From the NCBI GenBank assembly GCA_012270485.1, contig JAAXIF010000049.1, positions 1 to 49,064 on the forward strand: a stretch of 49,064 nt of DNA, read 5' to 3'. Source of the stretch: Sphingobacteriales bacterium. Lineage in GTDB: Bacteria; Bacteroidota; Bacteroidia; Chitinophagales; Chitinophagaceae. The translations under genes and the position numbers were made by a program. A model generated the notes under the pieces. The model did no database searches, was not told the origin of the DNA, and saw only the letters and a list, made by a program, of their open reading frames with translations. Every line of letters starts with the position of its first letter. Position 1 is the first letter of the stretch. This document shows positions 27,498-36,883 of the stretch, piece by piece.

Positions 27498-28388
27498 CTA
27501 GTTTAACCCCCTGTATTGAATGGGGGTCATTCCAGTCTTTTCTTTGAATAGTCTGGTGAAGTGTTGAGGATATTTAAAGCCGAGTTCATACGCTATTTCA
27601 GCAATCGATTTATCGATATCGAAAATTCGTTCTTTTGCAAGGTCTATCACTTTTGCTTGTATATGTTCTAATGGCGATATTCCGGTTTCTTTCTTAACCA
27701 GATCTCCAAAATAGTTAGATGAAAGATGAACCAAGTTTGCAAAATATTTTACAGTAGGAAATCCTACTTGTTGAGGCTGTTCCGACTTGAAATAATCACT
27801 TAAGAACTGCTCGAATTTTTCTAAGACTCCTTTATTGACATGATCACGGGTGATGAATTGTCGATCATAAAAACGGGTGCAATAATGTAATAATAATTCT
27901 AAACTTGAAACGATAATTTTTTTACTGTGATGGTCTATAGCAGACTCGATTTCTTTTTGTATCTTTTTGAATTGGTCAATGGTTAACTTTCTTTCATCTT
28001 CAGAAATATGTAAAGCCTCATTCACTTCATAGGAAAAAAAATCATACCTGTTTATATCTTTTCCCAAGGATGTTCCTTTTATTAGATCTGGATGAAAAAG
28101 CAGTGCCCAGCCTTTAGGCTTAGGTGTATTTTCTGGTACCCCGATAATTTGTCCAGGAGCAAGGAATACAAGTGTACCATCCTGATAATCGTAGTTTCCC
28201 CTTCCATATTTTAATTCGCCACATTTCAACTCTTTCAGTAATATAGAATATACCCCGAAGTTGTATGTACCTTGAGGTAGTTTTTTCACTTTAGAAGATT
28301 CTATTACAGATATGAGTGGATGAGATGTTTTTACTCCTCTGAGTTTATTATATTTTGATACACTATCTATTTTTAAGATATCAGCCAT
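27498..28388 (-). CDS. AraC-family transcriptional regulator
   Basis: 296 aa. The C-terminal ~100 residues hold the two helix-turn-helix motifs of AraC (IAEIAYELGFKYPQHFTRLFKEKTGMTPIQYR), with a linker LVKKETGISPLEHIQAK. The N-terminal ~170 residues are a strand-rich ligand-binding region (GTYNFGVYSILLKELKCGELKYG, VFLAPGQIIGVPENTP) as in cupin-type AraC sensors. It likely controls the neighbouring cupin, ABM monooxygenase or outer-membrane protein genes in response to a small molecule (inference). It is divergent from the outer-membrane protein gene with 133 bp between them, a usual place for its operator. Confidence 0.85.
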   Translation of the reverse strand: MADILKIDSVSKYNKLRGVKTSHPLISVIESSKVKKLPQGTYNFGVYSILLKELKCGELKYGRGNYDYQDGTLVFLAPGQIIGVPENTPKPKGWALLFHPDLIKGTSLGKDINRYDFFSYEVNEALHISEDERKLTIDQFKKIQKEIESAIDHHSKKIIVSSLELLLHYCTRFYDRQFITRDHVNKGVLEKFEQFLSDYFKSEQPQQVGFPTVKYFANLVHLSSNYFGDLVKKETGISPLEHIQAKVIDLAKERIFDIDKSIAEIAYELGFKYPQHFTRLFKEKTGMTPIQYRGLN

Positions 28389-28521
28389 AAAAGATGATTG
28401 ATATCCAAATGTAGCACTTTGTCAGCCCCAAGCATGATTGCCGAATAGAATCCGTAAAAATGGTAATTCATTAAGTAATGAATATAATAGAGGACTCCGT
28501 GATAATCAATAATTTTATGTT

Positions 28522-29307
28522 ATGATTAAACAACTATATTTTAGTATTTTATTACTTACGTTCATTAGTATTCAGAAAGTATATGCGCAGCAGCTTAACG
28601 ATAGTACTCAGCGTCGTATGGTCTTTTCAGGTTCATTGGGTATTACGAATAATGGATTTTCAATCATCCCATCATTTTCATTTAATGAACCTGCATCGAT
28701 TATATTGCTTTCATGGAAAAAGAAAAAACTAAGTATCGACCCCGAGTTCAGGATAACACCTACCGGAGAGAAAGGCTCTATCATTCTATGGTTCAGGTAT
28801 CATGCCATAAAAAGTAAACGCTTTAGTTTTAGAGTTGGGGCACATCCTGCTGTTAACTGGTTTCCTTCAACAGTATTACAAAATGGAGTAAGTGAAGAAT
28901 TGCTAAGGTTGAGAAGATTTCTGGCATGGGAATTAGCTCCGTCTTATCGTATTTCTAAAAATTGGAGTGCCTCCTTGTATTACTTACAAGGAAATGGGAT
29001 GCAAGTGAATGGACCCAGAACCACGCATTTTATTAACCTGAATACCACAGTTTCGAATATCCCTGTTTCAAATACAGTACAGCTTACTGTAACACCTGCA
29101 TTATACTATCTTTTTCTTGATGGGAATGATGGCACTTTTTTTACAGCCAATGCTTCATTAGGCAATAGTAAATCGCCTTTTCTGCTGCAGGCTGCTATCA
29201 ATCAAAAAATTCAATCAACTATTCCAGGTACAAATACATTTATGTGGAATATTGGTTTAGCTTATACTTTCACAAAGCAACTGGCTCCGGCAAACTCAAA
29301 TAGATAA
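28522..29307 (+). CDS. Outer-membrane beta-barrel-like protein
   Basis: 261 aa with a signal peptide (about 1-22, ...QKVYAQ). It then has alternating amphipathic strands (FSIIPSFSFNEPASIILLSW, KRFSFRVGAHPAVNWF, NWSASLYYLQGNGMQVNG) ending with a final strand FMWNIGLAYTF. This is typical of small Bacteroidota outer-membrane barrels of unknown role. It is divergent from the AraC regulator and probably its target (inference). Confidence 0.6.
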   Translation: MIKQLYFSILLLTFISIQKVYAQQLNDSTQRRMVFSGSLGITNNGFSIIPSFSFNEPASIILLSWKKKKLSIDPEFRITPTGEKGSIILWFRYHAIKSKRFSFRVGAHPAVNWFPSTVLQNGVSEELLRLRRFLAWELAPSYRISKNWSASLYYLQGNGMQVNGPRTTHFINLNTTVSNIPVSNTVQLTVTPALYYLFLDGNDGTFFTANASLGNSKSPFLLQAAINQKIQSTIPGTNTFMWNIGLAYTFTKQLAPANSNR

Positions 29308-29630
29308 AGGAAAACCAAGATCATTCTTTCATACAGGCAATTGTCTAAAATAAAACGCTGGCATCTTATCAGTTTCACCTCCTTCTACAAAAAGAGATTG
29401 GGTAAGTATAAGAAAAGATAATTTCAACTTGTTCAGATGATCCCGGCTTGTTGAACAAGCGACCGGTTGATTAACTATAATGTCAAATAGATACTAAAGT
29501 AAATTTGTACTTCTGAATTTTGTATTTCCACTCCTTTCAACGTAATCTAAATATATTTGGAGATTCCGGGGTAATTAGATGCTGCCATTACTTGTTGTCA
29601 TAAATTATATGGGACAATTCGTTATAAGTC
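29308..29630. other. Gene-free interval with one hairpin
   Basis: About 320 bp without a credible gene. CTTGTTCA near 29429 pairs with TGAACAAG near 29452 (8-bp stem, ~16-nt loop), possibly terminating the outer-membrane protein gene. Near the right end, 29576-29640 resembles the sequence downstream of the first cupin copy at lower identity, marking the older edge of the duplication. Confidence 0.5.
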
Positions 29631-30107
29631 TTAATTCGTCTTCAACTTCTGGACAACGCTATCGTAATATTCTTGCGTTAATTTCTCTCCCCAAATTGTA
29701 GGTTGTGTTCCTCCATAAATGGCCAAATAAGTTACATCACTTTCTTTAGTAGATGTATGCCAGTGTTCTACATCTTTGTTACATTTTATAACATCTCCTT
29801 TTCGTACAATGATGGGTTCTTTTCCCCTTTCTTGATAATAGCCTTGTCCTTCTAGGATGATGAGAACTTGTGCTGTTGTATGCTTATGCCAATCTAAAGT
29901 AGAGTTAGCGCGAAATGTTGCTTTACTGATATTATAGTTCATATCTGCATCTGCTTGCAATAAGCTACTCAACCATGCTTCACCGATATAATGGGTATTA
30001 GGTGCTTTAGGGCCCTGTTCCAGAAAAGAAGTTACAGCATATGGACTTTTTTGTGCTGATACCAATATTGACATGCTTAAAAGAAAGAGCAATAAGAATG
30101 ATTTCAT
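29631..30107 (-). CDS. Exported cupin-domain protein, copy 2
   Basis: 158 aa from ATG 30107, with the same signal peptide, the same His74/His76/His115/His117 metal ligands and the same upstream DNA as the copy at 26855-27331. Only the last codons differ (VVQKLKTN). Because coding and promoter DNA are identical over 495 bp, both copies should be expressed the same way. It lies between the outer-membrane protein gene (convergent) and the penicillin-acylase gene. The function is inferred only from the cupin fold. Confidence 0.8.
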   Translation of the reverse strand: MKSFLLLFLLSMSILVSAQKSPYAVTSFLEQGPKAPNTHYIGEAWLSSLLQADADMNYNISKATFRANSTLDWHKHTTAQVLIILEGQGYYQERGKEPIIVRKGDVIKCNKDVEHWHTSTKESDVTYLAIYGGTQPTIWGEKLTQEYYDSVVQKLKTN

Positions 30108-30195
30108 GATGACTGATTTAAAGTAGATAAAAGTACCACAATACATTCATTATTCAGTTTCAGAACAATAAGCAAATTTTTCGTTTTCTAGTGAA
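29701..30195. repeat. Duplicated 495-bp segment, copy B
   Basis: Partner of 26925-27419. Identity ends at its right edge exactly where a 34-bp palindrome begins (30194). Confidence 0.9.
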
Positions 30196-30227
30196 CTTTT
30201 GGAAAGTTTTAGAACTTTCCAAAAGTT
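30194..30227. repeat. 34-bp palindromic repeat, copy 3
   Basis: Same sequence as the copy at 27451-27484, including the TTAG centre. It is located between the second cupin gene and the end of the penicillin-acylase gene. Confidence 0.85.
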
Positions 30228-30270
30228 GAAAGGCAACACTGTTTTAATGTGATGAACAACTAAAAAACAT

Positions 30271-32694
30271 TTACTGAACCGGCTTCAACAATGAAATTTC
30301 TTTGGTGTGTTGCAGAATTTTTGGTTTTGAAAAATAAGACGGAAAGAACTGATCCTTTGCCCACTTTTCGAATAAATTACGATAGTAGGGACTTTCAGGA
30401 TCACCCGATTGTCCGGGGGTATTGATCATGAGTGTTTGATCCCAGTCTTTTGTATCGGCTACCATTCTAAAACTGGCACCACTTAACTGATTGTCGATAC
30501 CACCATTTGCACCTAGCGTATGACCATTACCGCCTCTCGGAAGCGGACCATGATCTAATTGATTGCGCAGTTCTGTTTCTACAAATGCAGACAGTGGATG
30601 ACGAATCAATGCATGTTTAAATTTTGTTTGTCCATATTGCCACTGGTTCATATCTGCGCCCAATCTTCTTTTCAGTGCAGCAACTGCATCTTTAAATGTG
30701 GTTGCCAGAAATTCATTTCTCAATTGTTCGGGTGACTTTCCTGTTTCTTTAAAATAGGGTTCAGGTGATTTTAGCATTTTGATGATCGTGGTTAATTGCA
30801 AACTGATCAAGCCTCTTGCTGCTGCCGGTATAAATGTAGTTCCTGCCTGAACATATATTTGTCGCTCCCACTGCGCATAAATTGCTGCAGCAATACTTTC
30901 CATACCCAATATATAGTTCCAATGATCAAAATATTTTTTTGCTGCAATAGATGCTTCATCAGAGAGTGTAACAGTACTCAGTAAGGGTACCAGCTCGCTT
31001 GCAGGAATAGAGTAATAATCGTTTTGCAACTGCGCCATTTCTTCGATCGTGAATTTTTTATCCTGGCTCAATACCCTATTTACACGGTCACCCCTATATG
31101 CATCTGCCCAAGTATACCCCACTGCATCCCATCTTTTATAGGAATTGGGTGTTACATTTTGATTGGCGGTTGCGAAGAATCCTTGTTCCGGATTGAGTAC
31201 ATGTGGACGTTCTTTAATAGGCAGATAACTATCCCATTCATAACGACCATCACCGGGTATGGGAACATAGCCACTAAAGTTTTTTCTCACGGGAACAATA
31301 CCTACCGCCTGCCAGCCAATATTTCCTTTTTTATCTGCCCATATCATATTCTCTCCGGGTATATGACTGTAGGAACAAGCTTCTCGGAATGATGCCCAGT
31401 CGGTGGCTTGGTCAATTCGTAGCGAAGCAAGATAGGGTGCCCCTCCCGGTTCCATCCATGCACATTTAACAGCATAGGCTTTATGGTTCACCGAATCGAT
31501 ATAAGTAACAGGCCCATGCAGCGTATACAACAATCGAGCAGTTACAGTGGCTGCATTTTTTACGGCTATTTTTTCTTCGATTGATTGCATGTCTACCCAT
31601 TTTCCCTTATGCTTGTACTGATTTAGGTTAGCGGGATTCAGGTCGTATACATACAAATCTTCGCCATCGGTTTCATAGATGGTGAGACCCCATGCGCCAT
31701 ATTCATTGTGTCCGATTGAAACACCGGGAATAACGGGCTCACCTCCACCCACCACATTCCAGCCGGGTGCCACAAGGTGTACCATATATCTTAATGAGGG
31801 TGCGGCAATTTTACGATGTGGGTCATTTGCCAATAAGGGAAAACCACTGGCCGATTTTTTTCCACTTACGATCCAGTTATTACTTCCGTCTGTGGTTGGA
31901 TTGAGTTCAAATGCTTCTTTCTCTCTTTTGATATTTGCCTGATTCAATAATGCGGCTGCTGTTGTTGTTGGATTTACCAAGTCTTCTTTTACAAACACCA
32001 CATCTTTACGATAAGCATTATAGAGTTCAAGAATTTGAGGGCTCAGCAGATCCACACGTATGCTGCTGTCCATTTTGAGATCGGGATCTTTCGGATGAAA
32101 CCACATGATCTCTTTTACTTTCTCAACGCCTACTTTTTGAATAGCCAATGCAATATTGAGTTCCTGTGTAATATTGCCGAGTAAACCCTGGTGTCTTGAT
32201 ATCACTACTTCAGCAGTCCATTCTTTGGGTTGAATATTGAGCAGCTTAAATTCTATAGGCAATTCTGCCGGTGTTTGGTTGATCTCCCTGATATATGCAT
32301 TTACACCCGCTACATACGCGTTGATGATTTCTTTTCCCTGCGGGTGATAATAGTTCAGTTCCTTATCCATATTACCCCTGAACTTGAACAGTCTGGTTCC
32401 GATATCTCTTTTCAGTTCCCTTTCACCCAATATTTCGGCAACGGTTCCTGTTGCTTGCCGGCGCCATACTTCAAACTGAAAAAGCCTGTCTTTGGCTGCG
32501 CAATACCCTTGTGCAAAAAAAAGGTCCTGCTGGTTGTTGGCATAAATATGATTCATACCCCATTCATCTCTCCATACTTCCACTGCTGCTTTCAATCCTT
32601 TCACCTGAATGGTTGTTTTTTTCTGTGCAATAATGGTTGTAGATGATACAGCCATTAATATCAGTAACTGACTAAGGAGAGCTATCTTTCGCAT
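30271..32694 (-). CDS. Penicillin-acylase-family (S45, Ntn-hydrolase) amidase
   Basis: 807 aa, usual length. The signal peptide (about 1-24, ...TIIAQ) is followed by the alpha chain (VEVWRDEWGMNHIYANNQQD...AQGYCAAKDRLFQFE). The spacer ends at the autoprocessing site DG|SNNW, making Ser271 the N-terminal nucleophile of the beta chain. Other blocks present are LLANDPH, PGVSIGHNEYGAWG and the late RGGNGHTLGANGG. The family cleaves amide bonds of beta-lactams, acyl-homoserine lactones or related amides in the periplasm. Substrate cannot be told; quorum quenching and beta-lactam deacylation are both known in the family. It is monocistronic, divergent from the delta-60 gene. Confidence 0.9.
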   Translation of the reverse strand: MRKIALLSQLLILMAVSSTTIIAQKKTTIQVKGLKAAVEVWRDEWGMNHIYANNQQDLFFAQGYCAAKDRLFQFEVWRRQATGTVAEILGERELKRDIGTRLFKFRGNMDKELNYYHPQGKEIINAYVAGVNAYIREINQTPAELPIEFKLLNIQPKEWTAEVVISRHQGLLGNITQELNIALAIQKVGVEKVKEIMWFHPKDPDLKMDSSIRVDLLSPQILELYNAYRKDVVFVKEDLVNPTTTAAALLNQANIKREKEAFELNPTTDGSNNWIVSGKKSASGFPLLANDPHRKIAAPSLRYMVHLVAPGWNVVGGGEPVIPGVSIGHNEYGAWGLTIYETDGEDLYVYDLNPANLNQYKHKGKWVDMQSIEEKIAVKNAATVTARLLYTLHGPVTYIDSVNHKAYAVKCAWMEPGGAPYLASLRIDQATDWASFREACSYSHIPGENMIWADKKGNIGWQAVGIVPVRKNFSGYVPIPGDGRYEWDSYLPIKERPHVLNPEQGFFATANQNVTPNSYKRWDAVGYTWADAYRGDRVNRVLSQDKKFTIEEMAQLQNDYYSIPASELVPLLSTVTLSDEASIAAKKYFDHWNYILGMESIAAAIYAQWERQIYVQAGTTFIPAAARGLISLQLTTIIKMLKSPEPYFKETGKSPEQLRNEFLATTFKDAVAALKRRLGADMNQWQYGQTKFKHALIRHPLSAFVETELRNQLDHGPLPRGGNGHTLGANGGIDNQLSGASFRMVADTKDWDQTLMINTPGQSGDPESPYYRNLFEKWAKDQFFPSYFSKPKILQHTKEISLLKPVQ

Positions 32695-32929
32695 ACAAGT
32701 AGATTTGTTTTCAATTTAGTGAAAGAATTTTTAAGGATGAGTGATAGACATGTTGATCGGGCGAACAATAACGGCGAGGGTATCATCCGAGTATTATTAA
32801 CATTAAACTAAGACAAATAAGACAGGTTTCACTTTTATGCGATCAAAGAGCAGAGAAAATACCCAATAATAGCTATTGATAATTGCTAACAGAAACCTAT
32901 TTTGAATTAAAATACACGCATACGAGCCC

Positions 32930-34687
32930 ATGAAAACATATTACATTATCATACTATCAGCACTACTTTGTAGTAGCCAATCCATTTCGCAAACAATGGA
33001 TAAAAACAACACTTCACTTTACACAAAAAATATCGGGGTAGATGTTAGTAGAATATCAAACAACCTGGTTCATAAAAATAACAGCCCACTTACCAATATA
33101 AACTTTAACAACTCATCAGACCTTAGTAAAACGAGTTATATTACTAGATTGAATGCGGATGGAACAATAGATAATACATTTAATCCCGGCACAGGTGCCA
33201 ATAATGCTGTTGCTGAAGTTGCCATACAGCCCGATGGGAAGTTGATTATTGGCGGATACTTTACTTCCTTCAATGGAAAGAATATTAGTCGCATCGCCCG
33301 ACTAAATGCAAATGGCACAATAGATCATAGTTTTAACCCCGGCACAGGAGCAGACAATAGTGTGGATGCTTTAGCCCTACAACCCGATGGAAAGATACTG
33401 ATTGGCGGAGCTTTTAACACTTACAATGGGATGAGTGTTAAACGCGTTGCTCGACTCAATGCAGATGGTACATTAGATAAAACTTTTAAACTAGATAAAG
33501 AAATAGATGGTCTTGTATATGCCATCACACTTCAACCAAATGGGAAGATACTGGTGGGTGGATATTTTCACTCCTTTAATGGAAAGATGAGATTCGGCGG
33601 CCTTACCCGACTCAATGCTGATGGTAGTTTTGATAAAAGTTTTAACCCGGGTGAGGGAACATTGTTATCTTCTGTGGATGTGATTACTTTACAACCCGAT
33701 GAGAAGATATTGATTAGTGGAAACTTCAGATTTTTCAATGGTATCATCAGAGACCATATTGCACGATTGAATGCAGATGGCAGTGTAGATGATAGTTTTG
33801 ATTCGAATAGAGGTGCCAATGAAAAAATAAATACCATTGCCTTACAAGCTGATGGAAAAATATTGATTGGTGGAGATTTTACGAAGCATATTGGTACAAC
33901 TAGAAATAAAATAGCTCGACTGAATGCCGATGGCAGCCTAGATAAAACCTTTGAATCTACTGTAGGGGCTAATTACAAGGTGCGTACCATTACCCTACAA
34001 TCTGATAAAAAAATATTAGTTGGCGGAGATTTTACCAAATACAATGGAATCAACAGAAACCAAATCGCACGCTTGAATGCAGATGGTACTTTAACAAATG
34101 ATACATTCAACCGTGGTACAGGAGCAAATGGGGATGTGCGAACCATTGTACTACAACCCGATGGAAAAATATTGGTTTTACAATCTTTAGAAGTGGTGGA
34201 GAGTGAGATACAGCCTTGTCCGAATCTTAAAAAGCTGGAAAATATTTGTATCAATATTGATAGTCGAAGCAAAGATCCAAAACCGAAAGGTGATTATGTA
34301 TATATGTACCAAAGAAAACTTTTAGACGCCGCTTGCGTAGATGTTGAAAAGGATAGTGAAGAAGTGATTGGTGAAAAAATACGTAAGATGTGGGATGCTG
34401 CTTTTGCGCAACAGAAATTGAATTGTCATAGTATACAATTCTATCCCAGTGGTGGTAATATTTTAAAATTTGCCGTATCCTCTAAATTCACTGAATTTAT
34501 TGACGATGCGATTTGGTGGAAAGTAAATCTCAACTTTATAGATGAGGTAGATAAAGAAACGGTTTTAGATTATGTACGAGGTCAAATTGAAAAAAATAAA
34601 GGCACCAGTATTGTCTCTACACTCCAACATTATTACAAAATTTTGAGAGAGGCGGGTGCGAAACATGCGGCAGAGTTAAAAAAGTAA
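32930..34687 (+). CDS. Exported delta-60 repeat (DUF5122) propeller protein
   Basis: 585 aa with a signal peptide (about 1-21, ...QSISQ). Residues ~70-410 contain seven to eight copies of the ~50-residue delta-60 repeat, each with ARLNADG(T/S)(I/L)D.(T/S)FN, then LQPDGKILIGG.F..(F/Y)NG, expected to form a beta-propeller. The last ~165 residues (from NLKKLENICINIDS) are unrelated, partly helical and have no recognised family. There is no C-terminal sorting domain. Function is unknown; propellers of this kind are thought to act outside the cell in binding. It is monocistronic. Confidence 0.8.
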   Translation: MKTYYIIILSALLCSSQSISQTMDKNNTSLYTKNIGVDVSRISNNLVHKNNSPLTNINFNNSSDLSKTSYITRLNADGTIDNTFNPGTGANNAVAEVAIQPDGKLIIGGYFTSFNGKNISRIARLNANGTIDHSFNPGTGADNSVDALALQPDGKILIGGAFNTYNGMSVKRVARLNADGTLDKTFKLDKEIDGLVYAITLQPNGKILVGGYFHSFNGKMRFGGLTRLNADGSFDKSFNPGEGTLLSSVDVITLQPDEKILISGNFRFFNGIIRDHIARLNADGSVDDSFDSNRGANEKINTIALQADGKILIGGDFTKHIGTTRNKIARLNADGSLDKTFESTVGANYKVRTITLQSDKKILVGGDFTKYNGINRNQIARLNADGTLTNDTFNRGTGANGDVRTIVLQPDGKILVLQSLEVVESEIQPCPNLKKLENICINIDSRSKDPKPKGDYVYMYQRKLLDAACVDVEKDSEEVIGEKIRKMWDAAFAQQKLNCHSIQFYPSGGNILKFAVSSKFTEFIDDAIWWKVNLNFIDEVDKETVLDYVRGQIEKNKGTSIVSTLQHYYKILREAGAKHAAELKK

Positions 34688-34777
34688 GGGTGAATTGATA
34701 TTCATCATTATAGTTTATAAGATATCCGCTGTTGTTGGTCGCGGGCGAGTAACAATGGCGAGAGAAATTACATAGCG

Positions 34778-35488
34778 TTATAGAGGTAAAAGTTTGATAT
34801 TTCGGAAGGATACCGGTTTTTGCCAATCTTGTAAGGCAATATGTCCTTTGGTGGCCACACCAAATTCGGGATATGCTTTAAAATGAGTTTGGGCTACTGC
34901 ATCTTTCCAGTCTTGCGATGTTAGATCCTGTTTAGCTGTGCGTACTCCATTCAGATAAAATTCAATCACACCATTTACTTGTTTGATTGTCGATTGGTTC
35001 CACTCTCCCGGTTTCTTGTTGGTAACTGTTGCAGGTTCTTTGGTAAATGCATACAGACTTCCCGGTTTCTTTTCAGGTTTATCAAAATCTACATGTGCTT
35101 TCTCTAATAACTGGTATTCGGGACCCGTCATCCAAGCTGCCATCAGTTCCTTCTTTTCCCGGACGTTGATGAATACACCACTATTGCCGCCTTCACTTAT
35201 TTTCCATTCAAATTGTAATTCATAGTTTTCATAGGACTGGTCTGTTACGAGATCGGTTACTTCCAGTTCTGTTCTTTTGGTGGGGTCGCATTGCAGTTCA
35301 CCATCTTTGACCAGCCATACAGCAGGTACACTTTCTTTATTATAACCGTGCCAGCCTTTGGTGGTTTTACCATCGAATAATAATATCCAGCCTTGTTTTT
35401 TTTCTTCGCTGGTGAGTTGGTTTTGGGAACCGGTACAACCGATAAGAAATATGATATTAATAAACGCTACTATTAAGCAAATACGCAT
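34778..35488 (-). CDS. DUF1080 (3-keto-disaccharide-hydrolase-like) lipoprotein
   Basis: 236 aa. The lipobox is IFLIGC with Cys18 as lipid anchor. The mature part is a concanavalin-like beta sandwich of DUF1080 type: GWILLFDGKTTKGWHGYN, LVTDQSYENYELQFEWKIS, GGNSGVFINVRE, HIALQDW and VSFRNIKLLPL. The domain is now linked to 3-keto-glycoside hydrolysis or carbohydrate binding in some members. It is anchored in the envelope. It stands alone, so its pathway here is not shown. Confidence 0.85.
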   Translation of the reverse strand: MRICLIVAFINIIFLIGCTGSQNQLTSEEKKQGWILLFDGKTTKGWHGYNKESVPAVWLVKDGELQCDPTKRTELEVTDLVTDQSYENYELQFEWKISEGGNSGVFINVREKKELMAAWMTGPEYQLLEKAHVDFDKPEKKPGSLYAFTKEPATVTNKKPGEWNQSTIKQVNGVIEFYLNGVRTAKQDLTSQDWKDAVAQTHFKAYPEFGVATKGHIALQDWQKPVSFRNIKLLPL

Positions 35489-35592
35489 ACGCTGTTAATT
35501 GGGCTTTTGAGTGAATGGTTCCGGATACAATAAATATACTAAAAATTTTATTGCATTATAAATCAATTACTTACAACTAATTAACACAAAAA

Positions 35593-35670
35593 GTCATACC
35601 ATAATCTTACTTTTTATTATTTTAGTCATATTATAGCATTACTTTTTACATAATTTTGTCAGACTATAGT
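35593..35670 (+). promoter_or_regulatory. Three phased direct repeats, likely operator of the mobile mystery A/B pair
   Basis: Units begin at 35593 (GTCATACCATAA), 35625 (GTCATATTATAG) and 35658 (GTCAGACTATAG), spaced 32 and 33 bp apart, about three helical turns. The first two share a TTACTTTTTA core. The last unit contains the 8-bp palindrome ACTATAGT and ends 8 bp before the start codon. Confidence 0.55.
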
Positions 35671-35678
35671 ATGATATT

Positions 35679-36137
35679 ATGAGCAAAAAAGCACTTCAGA
35701 TACAGCACCTAAACGAAAAAATGTTGGCCTATTCAACCCTGTCTACAATCGTTCAACCGCAAACAGGTTGGGTTAAGGCTTTGCGTGTTGCTTTGGGTAT
35801 TTCTCTCGAGCAATTGGGTCGTAAGTTGGGTATTACCAAACAAAGTATGCAGGATATAGAAAAACGTGAACAGGACGGTAGTATTACCATCAGGGCTTTG
35901 AGAGAAACCGCAGCTAAGCTTGACATGCAACTAGTATATGGTTTCGTACCGAAAGATGGTTCCTTAGAAGCATTGATTGAGCGAAAGGCAGAAGAAAAAG
36001 CAACGCAGATCGTATTGCATACAAGCAATACCATGCGCCTGGAAGACCAAGAAAATTCAGCTGAAAGAATTAAAAAAGCGATTGAAGAAAAAAAGAATCT
36101 GTTTAAGAACGAGCTACCTAAATTATTATGGGATTAG
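35679..36137 (+). CDS. Mobile mystery protein A (HTH, antitoxin-like)
   Basis: 152 aa. An XRE-type helix-turn-helix lies at about residues 28-75 (WVKALRVALGISLEQLGRKLGITKQSMQDIEKRE), followed by ITIRALRETAAKLDMQLVYGFVP. The helical tail (about 85-152) is typical of the family (TIGR02612). It is found almost always with a Fic-domain partner on mobile DNA. It probably represses its own operon through the repeats upstream and may block the partner. It overlaps the next gene by 10 bp, so the two are translationally coupled. Confidence 0.85.
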   Translation: MSKKALQIQHLNEKMLAYSTLSTIVQPQTGWVKALRVALGISLEQLGRKLGITKQSMQDIEKREQDGSITIRALRETAAKLDMQLVYGFVPKDGSLEALIERKAEEKATQIVLHTSNTMRLEDQENSAERIKKAIEEKKNLFKNELPKLLWD

Positions 36138-36727
36138 ATTTTGACTATACGGATGGACAAACACCTCTTGATGAAGATGAGAAAGATGCGCTGCTCATCC
36201 CTTCTATTACTACGCGTGGTGAACTGGATGAGTTTGAACAGCTGAATATTGAAAATGCAATGGTCTTCTACTGGAGCAAACGCATCACTATTCATAAATT
36301 TTTTACTGAAGCATTTATCAAAGCCGTACACAAAAAAATGTATGGTGATGTTTGGATGTGGGCCGGAGAATTTCGAAAAACAGACAAGAATATTGGCGTT
36401 GACAAATGGACTATTTCAATCGCGTTAAAAGAATTGCTGGATGATGCGCTTTACTGGGTAAAACACAATGTATACAAACCCGAAGAAATTGCCATCCGCT
36501 TTAAACATCGGCTTGTAAGTATTCATTGTTTTCCGAATGGTAACGGCAGGCATAGTCGTTTTATGGCCGATCTGTTATGGTACAGGGTATATAAAGGAGA
36601 AAAGCCATTTAGCTGGGGAGCTTTTAGTCTTGTAAAACAAGAAGATGCAAGAGCTACATATTTAAAGGCTTTGAAAGAAGCAGATCAGGGGAATATGGAA
36701 CCATTGATTCTTTTTGCGAAATCATAG
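36128..36727 (+). CDS. Mobile mystery protein B (Fic domain)
   Basis: 199 aa. The Fic active loop is HCFPNGNGRHSR, with catalytic His133 and Arg141. Compared with the canonical HPFx(D/E)GNGR it has Cys134 for Pro and Asn137 for the Mg-binding acid; Asn at this place seems usual in this subfamily. The flap region MWAGEFRKTDKNIGVDKW precedes it. Fic enzymes usually AMP-ylate target proteins; the target is unknown and the Asn may mean altered nucleotide chemistry. No (S/T)xxxE(G/N) inhibition helix was found within it. It forms a toxin-antitoxin-like pair with protein A. Confidence 0.85.
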   Translation: MGLDFDYTDGQTPLDEDEKDALLIPSITTRGELDEFEQLNIENAMVFYWSKRITIHKFFTEAFIKAVHKKMYGDVWMWAGEFRKTDKNIGVDKWTISIALKELLDDALYWVKHNVYKPEEIAIRFKHRLVSIHCFPNGNGRHSRFMADLLWYRVYKGEKPFSWGAFSLVKQEDARATYLKALKEADQGNMEPLILFAKS

Positions 36728-36883
36728 TGAACCTGACACAGAGGGAGCAGCACTTGTCACGCTGAACAAGTTATTCTTATTGTAGTCTGTAACACAGGGG
36801 TTATAGTGTGTTATGAAAATTTAATGTAGTGTAAAGGCTAAAGAAAATAATTCTTGAATATAATGGATACAGAAAGCCAACGA

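Noticed and set aside
26768..30227. Cupin duplication considered as a composite transposon
   Set aside because: No transposase lies in or beside it, and the palindromes are too short and not at matching ends.
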